DNA from: JBKDZL01 sp047971145
GTDB lineage: Bacteria; Bacillota_I; Bacilli_A; Erysipelotrichales; Erysipelotrichaceae
NCBI GenBank assembly: GCA_047971145.1
Contig: JBKDZL010000046.1
Location: 1 to 47,868, forward strand
Direction of reading: 5' to 3'
Length of the DNA: 47,868 bases
Below the pieces are notes generated by a model, which saw nothing but the letters and a program-made list of their open reading frames with translations, ran no database searches and was not told the DNA's origin. The position numbers and the translations under genes were made by a program. Every line of letters begins with the position of its first letter. Position 1 is the first letter of the stretch. Of this stretch, positions 7,848-16,035 are shown in pieces.

Positions 7848-8774
7848 ATGGGAGAGAGTGTGCAACAAAAACAATATAAACTAGGTTTTGTAATACTACA
7901 TTATCAAATTATTAAAGAAACTATTGCGTGTATCGAATCAATTATTAAAAATATTGATACAAATAATTATCATATTGTGGTAATTGATAATGGTTCTAGC
8001 AATAATTCTGGCCAAGATTTACAAACTAAATATCAAAATAACCAAAAAATAAAAGTTATTATTAATGGTGAAAACTTGGGTTTCACTGGTGGTAATAATG
8101 TGGGATTTGACTATGCTAAGAATACTATGCTCTGTGATTTTATTGTCATGTGTAATAATGATACTGAAATTATTCAAAATGATTTTTTTGCTCAAATACT
8201 CAAGGAATATCAAAAAAGTCATTTTGCTGTTTTAGGTCCAGAAATTCATTTGCTTGATCAAACTGTTTGTCATTATCCTTTTAAGATTTTAAAGTTATCA
8301 GAAATTAAGACTGATAGAGAGCGTATTAATAAACTGCTTTTTAAAAATAAGTATTTTTTAGAATCTTTAGAACTAGTTAGTAAAAAAATTATTATGAAAC
8401 TTATTAATTGGCAGAAAATACGTCATCATTTTCGCTCTGAAATAGCAGTGCCCACAAGAGGGGAAATGGTACGTTTACATGGTTGTTGTTGGGTGTTTTC
8501 CCCTGTATATCTTAATAAATTTAATGGTTTAGAAGAGCGGACTTTTTTCTATGGTGAAGAGGATGTTTTATTTGTTCAATTAGTTAGAAATAATTTACTG
8601 AGTGTTTATCAACCTTTAGTAAAAATAAAACATCATGAACAAGCCGCAACTAATGAGCTAATCAGTAAAGGCTATAAAAAAAGAAGATACACTTACCTAC
8701 AACACTTAAAAACACTATCAATGTTAGAAGAGTTATACCAAGAAGATTTAGCTAGTTTGAAAGATTATATTTAA
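7848..8774 (+). CDS. GT2-family glycosyltransferase, rhamnosyltransferase-like
   Basis: 308 residues with a GT-A fold: GFVILHYQ at the start, VVIDNGSSNNSG (nucleotide-binding Asp), ENLGFTGGNNVGFDYA and the metal-binding CNNDTE. The C-terminal half has FFYGEEDVLFVQLVR, the usual acceptor/catalytic-base region. The LGFTGGNN and NND motifs resemble WbbL-like rhamnosyltransferases, which suits a locus with rml genes, but the sugar is inferred. The start is uncertain: the ATG fits a leaderless message, while an in-frame GTG at 7860 follows GGAGAG at short spacing and would remove four residues. Confidence 0.88.
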   Translation: MGESVQQKQYKLGFVILHYQIIKETIACIESIIKNIDTNNYHIVVIDNGSSNNSGQDLQTKYQNNQKIKVIINGENLGFTGGNNVGFDYAKNTMLCDFIVMCNNDTEIIQNDFFAQILKEYQKSHFAVLGPEIHLLDQTVCHYPFKILKLSEIKTDRERINKLLFKNKYFLESLELVSKKIIMKLINWQKIRHHFRSEIAVPTRGEMVRLHGCCWVFSPVYLNKFNGLEERTFFYGEEDVLFVQLVRNNLLSVYQPLVKIKHHEQAATNELISKGYKKRRYTYLQHLKTLSMLEELYQEDLASLKDYI

Positions 8775-8788
8775 TAAAGGAGAGAGTG

Positions 8789-9736
8789 ATGAAGATAAGT
8801 GTTATTGTACCAGTTTATAATGCTCAGAAATATATTGCACGCTGTGTTAGCTCACTATTAGCTCAAAGCTATCGCTCTTTTGAGATAATTTTTGTCAATG
8901 ATGGTTCAAGTGACAACAGTGAAGAATTATTGAAAAGCTATCATAGTGATGATATTTCTATTACTATTATCAATCAAGAAAATGGTGGGCAGGCCAGCGC
9001 AAGAAATCAGGGTATCAAACAAGCAAAAGGTGAATTTTTATGTTTTGTGGATATTGATGATTATGTCCATTCTGACTTATTATTAAAATTAATTACTCAA
9101 CTAGAAAAAGAGAATGCTGATCTAGTATGGTGTGATGCTTTTATTGTCAAAGACAATAAAGTAATAGGTACTCTAGATACTAATATAACTCATCATAATG
9201 ATTGTAAAAAAGACTATATTTTACATAATGCTAGTCCTTGGCGCAAATTAATTAGAGCTAGTATTATCAAAGATCATGATTTATTATTTCCAAATATCAG
9301 ATTTTATGAAGATTTAGCTGTAGTGCCAGCTTATAGTAGTTACAGTAATAAAATTAGTTATCTTGATGAGCCTTTATATTATTATGATTTACATGAAGGC
9401 TCAACTATGCATCAGAGTAAAAATGATCAGCGCTTACTGTGTATCTTTGATGCCTTAAGTCATTTGATTCAGTGTTTTCAAAAGATGAAAATCGACAAGA
9501 CTTATCAAATGGAGCTAGAGTATATATATATTGATCATTTATTGCATGCGGCATCTTTACGCTTTTTTAAGTTTAATAATTTTGAGGCTTTATATGATAT
9601 TACTGAGATCTTTAAGAGTTCTTTTATTAATTGGCAGAAAAATAAATACTATAAAAAACAAAGCTTTAAATATAAATTTATTTGTCGATTATTTTATCAT
9701 CATCATTATAAAATCTTGAGTAAAATTTTAAAGTAA
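8789..9736 (+). CDS. GT2-family glycosyltransferase (EpsJ/HyaD type)
   Basis: 315 residues. ISVIVPVYNAQKYIARCVSSLLAQSY then NDGSSDNS form the nucleotide-binding region, and FVDIDDYVHSDLL holds the DxD-like motif (here DIDD). The family usually shows GG near residue 70, present as ENGGQASARNQG. FYEDLAVVPAY matches the ED catalytic-base region. It should add one sugar to the lipid-linked glycan; neither donor nor acceptor can be told. The start is ATG 8789, preceded by AAGGAG at 8778-8783. It is tightly linked to the GT before (14 bases) and the GT4 after. Confidence 0.9.
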   Translation: MKISVIVPVYNAQKYIARCVSSLLAQSYRSFEIIFVNDGSSDNSEELLKSYHSDDISITIINQENGGQASARNQGIKQAKGEFLCFVDIDDYVHSDLLLKLITQLEKENADLVWCDAFIVKDNKVIGTLDTNITHHNDCKKDYILHNASPWRKLIRASIIKDHDLLFPNIRFYEDLAVVPAYSSYSNKISYLDEPLYYYDLHEGSTMHQSKNDQRLLCIFDALSHLIQCFQKMKIDKTYQMELEYIYIDHLLHAASLRFFKFNNFEALYDITEIFKSSFINWQKNKYYKKQSFKYKFICRLFYHHHYKILSKILK

Positions 9737-9747
9737 TGGGAGTGCTT

Positions 9748-10908
9748 ATGAAAAAAAAGTTATTGTTTGTAGTAGATGAGCGATTAATGGGAGGAGTTTC
9801 TGTGGTTTTATTGGACTTACTTAATTTTTTAGTTACAGATAAATATCAAATCACAGTCTTGGTTTTGCATAATAGAGGAAATATGCTGACTAATTTAAAT
9901 CACAAAATTAAGTTAATTTATGGAACAGCGTACTTTGATACAATTGATTATCCACTTAAAGAAGTATTAAGAATGAAGAGTTTACCAAAATTATTAAAAA
10001 AATTAAGAATCATCTTTGATTTAAAGACAGGCTTAGTAAAAAAACGAATAAAAAAAGAAAGAAAGAAAATTCTTAACGAAAGTTATGATGTAGAAATAGC
10101 TTTTAAGGATGGTTATAGTGCGATTTTTACTGCCTTTGGAGATACCACTAAAAAAATTCATTGGTTACATTGTGATTATTACAATAATAACCCTAATTTG
10201 AAATATCCTAAATTATTTCAGAAAGTATTATCAAAATTTGATTATATTGTAGGGGTGGCCACTAATGTTACAAAGAGTTTTAATGAAGTTTATCCTTTAG
10301 CTAAAGCTGCGCTGACTATTCCTATTGCGATGGATACCAAACGTATTATTAGTTTGTCTTCAAATTTGCCTAATGTTAAAATAGCGAAAGATAAATTAAA
10401 TATTGTGGTGGTGGGAAGAGCGCATCCCGTTAAGGGCTATCAGCGTATGATTGAAGTCTTTGATATGCTTAATCAAGAGAAATTATTAAGTGATGTGAGT
10501 GTTCATGTCTTTGGTGATGGGCCTTTGTTTTTGAAGATAAAAACCTTAATAGAAAATAAAAATCTCTCAGAAATTGTCTTGATGGAGGGTAATGTTGAAA
10601 ATCCCTATGCTGAGATTAAACAGTATGATTTTTTGTTGCTGCCATCTTACTCGGAAGCCTTTGGTACTGTAATTAGTGAGGCAAAAATATTGCATGTACC
10701 AGTATTAGCTACCAGAACATCAGCCAGTGAAATGTCGATAGAAGATAGTAAAACAGGTTGGATTTGTGATAATAGTACAGAAGGCATTTATCAAATGTTA
10801 AAAAGTTTATTAAAAAATAGAGAAAAAATTAATAAGTGCAAAAATAATTTGGCTAATTTCAAATATGATAATTCTCAGATTTTAAAGGATATTAAAGAAA
10901 TATTATAA
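9748..10908 (+). CDS. GT4-family (GT-B) glycosyltransferase
   Basis: 386 residues, two Rossmann halves. The N-terminal half begins KLLFVVDERLMGGVSVVLLDLL; the C-terminal half has NIVVVGRAHPVKGYQRMIEVF and the donor-site LLPSYSEAFGTVISEAKILHVPVLATRTSA, where EAFGTVISEA is the EX7E motif of retaining GT4 enzymes. Basic stretches around residues 75-115 may hold it to the membrane surface. The start is ATG 9748, preceded by GGGAGT; an upstream ATG at 9736 overlaps the previous stop and has no site. It ends the first GT run; a new promoter follows. Confidence 0.88.
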   Translation: MKKKLLFVVDERLMGGVSVVLLDLLNFLVTDKYQITVLVLHNRGNMLTNLNHKIKLIYGTAYFDTIDYPLKEVLRMKSLPKLLKKLRIIFDLKTGLVKKRIKKERKKILNESYDVEIAFKDGYSAIFTAFGDTTKKIHWLHCDYYNNNPNLKYPKLFQKVLSKFDYIVGVATNVTKSFNEVYPLAKAALTIPIAMDTKRIISLSSNLPNVKIAKDKLNIVVVGRAHPVKGYQRMIEVFDMLNQEKLLSDVSVHVFGDGPLFLKIKTLIENKNLSEIVLMEGNVENPYAEIKQYDFLLLPSYSEAFGTVISEAKILHVPVLATRTSASEMSIEDSKTGWICDNSTEGIYQMLKSLLKNREKINKCKNNLANFKYDNSQILKDIKEIL

Positions 10909-10937
10909 AAACATATCCTTATTGGCTTAATTATTTA

Positions 10938-10946
10938 TGCTAAAAT
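10938..10946 (+). promoter_or_regulatory. Extended -10 promoter for a GT2 gene
   Basis: TGCTAAAAT, 30 bases before the TTG start at 10977, with AGGTGGAG in the short leader. Confidence 0.5.
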
Positions 10947-10976
10947 AGAGTGTGCAAAAGATAGTGAGGTGGAGTT

Positions 10977-12020
10977 TTGAGAGTTTCAGTAGCTATGTGT
11001 ACTTATAATGGTGAAAAATATTTAGCAAAACAATTAAATAGTATTTTAGCTCAGAGTGTAAAGGTTGATGAAATTATTATTAGTGATGATAATTCTCAAG
11101 ATGGCACTATTTTATTGTGCGAGCAAATATTGAGCAGTAGTAGTATACCTTATCAAATAATAAAAAATAAAAAAGCTTTGGGTGTAAAAGCTAATTTTAA
11201 ACAATGTTTTTCTTTGTGTAGTGGTGATATTATTTTTAGTTGTGATCAAGATGACATTTGGGAAAATAATAAAGTAAAGAGTATTATCGCTTATTTTAAA
11301 AAGCAACCTAAACTAAATTTAATTGCTAGTGATGCGACTTTAATTGATGCCAATGATCAAGGCATGAGACTCTCACTACAACAAAGTTTAGAATTTAGTG
11401 TCGATTCGAATAACACTATCTTTGATAATTTGCTAAGAACTTATTGTATTACTGGAGCAACTATGGCTTTTCGTAAAAGTTTTTTTGAAAAAGCTTTTTA
11501 TCTTAGTGAGTATTGGCTGCATGATGGTTGGTTGGCCTTAGGGGCAGCTTTAAATGATTGTTTATTATTTGTTCCAGAAAAGCTTACTCGCTATCGCTTA
11601 CATGGTAATAATCAGTGTGGTGTGGGTAATGTTGAATTGTTGGCTAAGGGTAGTGTTGAGCAATTACGTAAAACTAGAGAAAAAGCTTTAATTAAAACAG
11701 CTCTAAGATATCCTTTTTACTTTGAAGATTATGCTCAAGAGCGTGCATTAATGTTTAAAGAAATACAAACACAAGCGCTTAGACAAAACTGGGAAGTAAA
11801 CAGTGAAAATATGGCTAAATTAGCTAGCTGTATTGACTTTTGGCAACAACGCAGTAATATTAGAAATCTTAGTTATCACAATTGCAAGAAAATGATTAAA
11901 CTATTTAAAGACAATAACGCTTATCAAAAATATAGTGAAAGTAAAAAATTATCCTACTTTGATAAATATTTTTGGTTAGTTTATAAATGTGTTACTAGAA
12001 GAAATAGAGCAAAAAAATAA
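10977..12020 (+). CDS. GT2-family glycosyltransferase, RgpB/WfgF-like
   Basis: 347 residues from a TTG start preceded by AGGTGGAG. RVSVAMCTYNGEKYLAKQLNSILAQS, IISDDNSQDGT and FSCDQDDIWENNKV are the nucleotide and metal motifs; CDQDDIW is typical of streptococcal rhamnosyltransferases and related dTDP-sugar users. The acceptor-side histidine motif appears as TRYRLHGNNQCGV. Because the same CDQDDIW/RLHGNN architecture is common in rhamnan assembly, and rmlABD lie in the locus, a rhamnosyltransferase role is reasonable but inferred. A decayed relative lies at 22819-23408. The C-terminal ~50 residues are basic and may bind the membrane. Confidence 0.88.
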   Translation: MRVSVAMCTYNGEKYLAKQLNSILAQSVKVDEIIISDDNSQDGTILLCEQILSSSSIPYQIIKNKKALGVKANFKQCFSLCSGDIIFSCDQDDIWENNKVKSIIAYFKKQPKLNLIASDATLIDANDQGMRLSLQQSLEFSVDSNNTIFDNLLRTYCITGATMAFRKSFFEKAFYLSEYWLHDGWLALGAALNDCLLFVPEKLTRYRLHGNNQCGVGNVELLAKGSVEQLRKTREKALIKTALRYPFYFEDYAQERALMFKEIQTQALRQNWEVNSENMAKLASCIDFWQQRSNIRNLSYHNCKKMIKLFKDNNAYQKYSESKKLSYFDKYFWLVYKCVTRRNRAKK

Positions 12021-12024
12021 AAGA

Positions 12025-12054
12025 TTGGAATATATAAAGGTAATATACTATAAT
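12025..12054 (+). promoter_or_regulatory. Promoter of the Wzt/Wzm exporter genes
   Basis: TTGGAA, 18 bases, TATAAT, then a leader of about ten bases before the ATG at 12071. Confidence 0.5.
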
Positions 12055-12070
12055 ATAATAGGTAAAAATT

Positions 12071-13228
12071 ATGGAAAATATTGAAAATGCAATAGAAATA
12101 AGAGCTTTAAATAAAATATTTAAAGTGTCATATGATAAGCCTCAAACCCTAAAGGAGCGTTTGTTGTTTTTTAATAAAGATAAAATAGAACATAAAACTA
12201 TTTTGAAAGATATTAGCTTAGATATTAAAAAAGGTGAAACTTTAGCCTTGGTAGGAACTAATGGTAGTGGTAAGTCTACTTTACTAAAACTAATGACAAA
12301 AATTTTGTATCCTAACTCAGGAAAGCTTGAAACACAGGGCAAACTGACTTCACTTTTAGAGTTGGGGGCAGGTTTCCACCAAGACTTTACTGGTCGAGAA
12401 AATATTTATTTTAATGCTTCTATTTTTGGTTTAACTAGAAGTGAAATTGATAAAAGATTAGTTGATATTATTAAGTTTTCCGAATTGGAAGAGTTTATTG
12501 ATAATCCAGTGCGAACATATTCTTCGGGTATGTATATGCGCTTAGCCTTTTCTATTGCGATTAATGTTGATGCGGAAATATTATTGATTGATGAAATCTT
12601 GGCGGTGGGTGATCAACATTTCCAAGAAAAATGTTTTAATAAATTAAGAGAGTTAAAAAATAGTGATACTACTATTGTTATTGTATCGCATGACTTAAAT
12701 ACTATTAGAGATTTGTGTGATCGAGCGATTTGGATCTATAAGGGTGAAATTAAGGGTGATGGAGATCCGACTTATGTTATTGAGGAGTATCTAAATCAGG
12801 TAAGCTTAGATCATCAAGAAAAGCGTAAAGTACAGGCAAATAGTGATCAAAGGGCAAAATTAAAAACTGAAAACTTTAGAGGCTTAGTTTATATTGATAA
12901 CCCTATTGACTTTAGTAGTGTTAATAAAAAAGATAAAATTTTAAAGATGAATGGTTGGGAAATTAGTGATTGTTTAAACTCAACAATTAAAGTGTTGGTG
13001 GATCAAGATGAAGTAGTTGATTTAGAAAGAGTAGCCAGACCAGATGTTTTTGTAATTTATGAGGATATGTATGGTGGAGCTTTGACTAATGATTTAGTTG
13101 GTTGGCAAGCTAGCTTTGATATCAGTGCTTTAACAGTGGGACCACACTCACTTGATGTTTGCTCATATGGTACTAATCAACAAATAATTGCCCAAAAGCG
13201 TATTAATTTTAATGTGGAAGAAGATTGA
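12071..13228 (+). CDS. wzt: Polysaccharide ABC exporter ATPase (Wzt/TagH/RgpD-like) with C-terminal domain
   Basis: 385 residues. Residues 1-245 are an ABC ATPase: Walker A GTNGSGKST (62-70), LLELGAGFHQDFTGRENIYFN, which is typical of glycan exporters, signature YSSGMYMRLAFS (150-161), Walker B LLIDEILAVGD (171-181) and switch His in VSHD. After a charged linker (245-285), residues ~288-385 form a separate predicted beta-rich domain with NGW (294-296), RPDV (323-326) and GW (344-345), ending in an ISALTVGPHSLDV strand. This is not the usual Wzt glycan-binding domain; it looks like the RPDV repeat domain of some Gram-positive surface proteins. Unusually, the ATPase precedes the permease; their genes meet end to start. 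Confidence 0.92.
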   Translation: MENIENAIEIRALNKIFKVSYDKPQTLKERLLFFNKDKIEHKTILKDISLDIKKGETLALVGTNGSGKSTLLKLMTKILYPNSGKLETQGKLTSLLELGAGFHQDFTGRENIYFNASIFGLTRSEIDKRLVDIIKFSELEEFIDNPVRTYSSGMYMRLAFSIAINVDAEILLIDEILAVGDQHFQEKCFNKLRELKNSDTTIVIVSHDLNTIRDLCDRAIWIYKGEIKGDGDPTYVIEEYLNQVSLDHQEKRKVQANSDQRAKLKTENFRGLVYIDNPIDFSSVNKKDKILKMNGWEISDCLNSTIKVLVDQDEVVDLERVARPDVFVIYEDMYGGALTNDLVGWQASFDISALTVGPHSLDVCSYGTNQQIIAQKRINFNVEED

Positions 13229-13236
13229 GGTATACT

Positions 13237-14025
13237 ATGAAATTAATTCAAAATTTATATCAATATCGTGAATTGTTAAAAAGTAATGTAAAAAAAGAGA
13301 TCAGAGGAAAATATAAGGGCTCTTTTTTAGGAGTTATTTGGTCTTTTGTTAGTCCTTTGTTACAAGTGATGGTTTATGCGATAGTTTTTCCTTGGTTGAT
13401 GCGTAATGGTAATATTGAAAATTATCTTATTTACTTAGTGGTTGGTATTATTCCTTGGACTTTTTTTGTCAATGTTATTAATCAGGGAGTTAGTAGCATT
13501 CGCTATAATGCTGGAATCATTAAAAAAGTCTATTTTCCTCGAGAAATTTTACCAATTTCAGTGGTGGTAAGTGGTCTTATTAACTTCTTAATTTCTTGCC
13601 TTATTATTTTATTTTTTGTTTTACTTTATGGTTATGGTCTTTCTTGGCATTTAATATTTTTACCGCTTATTGCCATTTTACAGTCGTTGTTTTTACTAGG
13701 TTTGGTTTTTGCTTTAAGTTCAATAAATATTTATGTTAAGGATACGGAGTATATTATTACTTTTATTTTAAGTATGTTATTTTATGGAACACCTATTTTA
13801 TATGATTTAAGTAGCTTTTCAGATAGTGTGCCTAGTTATTTAATTAACTTAGTTAATTTGAATCCTTTGACTCATTTTATGAGTGCTTATCGTGATATTT
13901 TTATGTATCATCAAGTGCCAGAATGGCAGAATATTTTAGGACTTAGTGTTCTTAGTATTGTGATATTTTTAGGTGGTTATGCTATATTTAAGAAATTAGA
14001 AAAAGGTTTTGCGGAAGAATTATAG
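13237..14025 (+). CDS. wzm: Polysaccharide ABC exporter permease (Wzm/TagG/RgpC-like)
   Basis: 262 residues with six hydrophobic segments and the ABC-2 signature: VKKEIRGKYKGSFLGVIWSFVSPLLQVMVYAIVF near the start and PREILPISVVVSGLINFLIS in the middle, ending NLNPLTHFMSAYRDIF. It forms the membrane channel through which the Wzt ATPase drives a complete lipid-linked polysaccharide. The ATG at 13237 has GAGG six bases upstream, placed across the wzt stop codon (TGAGG), so translation of the two is coupled. A TTG four codons earlier is less likely. Confidence 0.93.
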   Translation: MKLIQNLYQYRELLKSNVKKEIRGKYKGSFLGVIWSFVSPLLQVMVYAIVFPWLMRNGNIENYLIYLVVGIIPWTFFVNVINQGVSSIRYNAGIIKKVYFPREILPISVVVSGLINFLISCLIILFFVLLYGYGLSWHLIFLPLIAILQSLFLLGLVFALSSINIYVKDTEYIITFILSMLFYGTPILYDLSSFSDSVPSYLINLVNLNPLTHFMSAYRDIFMYHQVPEWQNILGLSVLSIVIFLGGYAIFKKLEKGFAEEL

Positions 14026-14044
14026 AGTGAACTTGAGGAAAAAA

Positions 14045-16024
14045 ATGCAATTTAAAATTAAAGACTGTACAATGTTTGGCATTAAAAATCCACTTTTGAA
14101 CTTAAATGGTTGGATTGAAAGTAGTGCTAAATATTTAGAAATTAGAGATGCACAACAAGTTTATCAGCGTTATTCATTAGAATTAGCCACCAGCGATACT
14201 TGTCTTTTTGATTTTCAAAGCACTATTAAAACTACTAAGTTAAGTAATAAATTTTTTGTGGTTGCGATTGACGCAAAAGAACAAGAAGAGATTTTGCTTA
14301 GTTTTTATAGTAGCCCTTTCTCTCGTTTAATAGCAAAACTTAAAACAAATACTAGTAAAAAATTTATTAAAAATTATTATCAAGATTATCATAGTGCTTT
14401 AGAGAATTGTTGTAGTATGAGAAAAACAGAAGATTATCATAATTGGATTAATAAATATGAGCACTTTAATAACTTAGAAAATTATGATTATCAGCCTAAA
14501 TTATCAGTAATTATTCCGGTCTACAATGTTTCTAAAAAGTATTTAAGTGAGTGCTTAGATTCAATTCTTCAACAAAGTTATCAAAACTTTGAAATTTGTC
14601 TAGCTGATGATTGCTCAAGCAATCAAGAAACTCTTGAAACTTTAAAAGCATATCAAGATAAGGATCAACGTATTAAAGTTGTATATCGCACAGAAAATGG
14701 CCATATTTCTTTAGCCAGCAATTCAGCACTAGCAATCGCAACTGGTGAGTTTGTGGTGATGATGGATAATGATGATACAATTGAAAAGACAGCCTTTAAT
14801 GAATTTATCAAAGTGTTAAATGAGGATAGAAATCTAGATTTCATTTATTCTGATGAGGATAAAATTGATGAGTTCAATAAGCGCACTGATCCCCAATTTA
14901 AACCGGATTTAGCGATAGATAAGTTATACGGTGGCAACTATATTTGTCACTTAAATATGGTTAGAAGAACTATTATTAATCAAATTGGTGGTTTTAGAAA
15001 AGGCTATGAGGGTGCTCAAGATTTTGATTTATTTTTAAGAGTTTTAGCAGTAACGCAAAACTTTAAACATATTCCTAAAGTATTATATCATTGGCGAATG
15101 ATTGAGGGTTCAACAGCTCTAAATTCTTCCTCAAAAAATTACGCTGGTGAGGCAGGGAAGCAAGCATTGACAGATTACTTTACTCAAAAAAATATTGCTG
15201 TAAAAGTATATACGCTAATACATACACATTATTTTGTGGAATATCAATTGAAAATACAACCTACAGTTCAAATAATTATGGAAATAAAAGATGTTAATTC
15301 TTTTAATGCTAATTTAATAGAAAAGATGTTAACTAACTTATCTTATCAAAACTATTTTGTTACATTTATTACTCAACATCAAGATTTAAAAGATAAATTG
15401 GCAAATATTTCTTTCAAATATGAAGTAATAATTGTAGATGATCTCTTTACTAAAACAATTAATAAAATAGTTAAAACCAGTTCTTATGAGTATTTATTAT
15501 TTTTAAATGAGTATGCAAGTTTGGAGAATTTTAATGCTTTAAGTCTGATGGTTGGCTATACTTCTAATAGTGATCATGGTGCGGTTGGTGCTAAAATTTT
15601 TAATGAGCGAAATCATATAATTGATAGTGGTAGTTTTTTACTTCGTAATAAAATTGTTCCTGCTTGTATTAGTACCTTTGCGGCTGATTTTGGTGTTTAT
15701 GCAACTTTACTGGTGCCTAATAATTATCGCTTACTTAGTGATGTTTGTTTTATGCTTACAAAAGCTAACTTTTTGGCCGTAGATGGTTTAAATGAAAAGT
15801 TAGGCAGCGATAGTTATTACGATTTATTTATGAAACTAGATCAAATAAAGCTGCGTAATGTTTTTGTGCCTCAAGTAGAAGTTGTGCTTAGTAAGCAGTA
15901 TCTAAAAAATACTATTAAAAAAAGTACTATTAAATATTGGCAAGAGGTGGGTTACAATTGTCATAGTGATAAGTACTACAATGAAAATCTATCAAAAGAG
16001 CTAGCTTTTTTTCTAGATAAATAA
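14045..16024 (+). CDS. Large GT2 glycosyltransferase with N-terminal accessory domain and degenerate second GT domain
   Basis: 659 residues in three parts. Residues ~1-100 are a predicted beta-rich domain with LNLNGW at 19-23, similar in layout to the C-terminal domain of the neighbouring Wzt. Residues ~152-400 are an active-looking GT2: LSVIIPVYN, CLADDCSSN, MMDNDDTIE (DNDD 241-244), YSDEDKID and GGFRKGYEGAQDFDLFLRV. Residues ~410-659 follow the second GT2 of large tandem rhamnan/O-antigen transferases (GAVGAKIFNE, and DKYYNENLSKELAFF at the end) but lack the nucleotide Asp and DxD motifs (IVDDLF, LFLNEYA). The start is ATG 14045 with GAGGAA just before; a TTG at 14009 lies inside wzm. Confidence 0.88.
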   Translation: MQFKIKDCTMFGIKNPLLNLNGWIESSAKYLEIRDAQQVYQRYSLELATSDTCLFDFQSTIKTTKLSNKFFVVAIDAKEQEEILLSFYSSPFSRLIAKLKTNTSKKFIKNYYQDYHSALENCCSMRKTEDYHNWINKYEHFNNLENYDYQPKLSVIIPVYNVSKKYLSECLDSILQQSYQNFEICLADDCSSNQETLETLKAYQDKDQRIKVVYRTENGHISLASNSALAIATGEFVVMMDNDDTIEKTAFNEFIKVLNEDRNLDFIYSDEDKIDEFNKRTDPQFKPDLAIDKLYGGNYICHLNMVRRTIINQIGGFRKGYEGAQDFDLFLRVLAVTQNFKHIPKVLYHWRMIEGSTALNSSSKNYAGEAGKQALTDYFTQKNIAVKVYTLIHTHYFVEYQLKIQPTVQIIMEIKDVNSFNANLIEKMLTNLSYQNYFVTFITQHQDLKDKLANISFKYEVIIVDDLFTKTINKIVKTSSYEYLLFLNEYASLENFNALSLMVGYTSNSDHGAVGAKIFNERNHIIDSGSFLLRNKIVPACISTFAADFGVYATLLVPNNYRLLSDVCFMLTKANFLAVDGLNEKLGSDSYYDLFMKLDQIKLRNVFVPQVEVVLSKQYLKNTIKKSTIKYWQEVGYNCHSDKYYNENLSKELAFFLDK

Positions 16025-16035
16025 GAAAGGGTACT

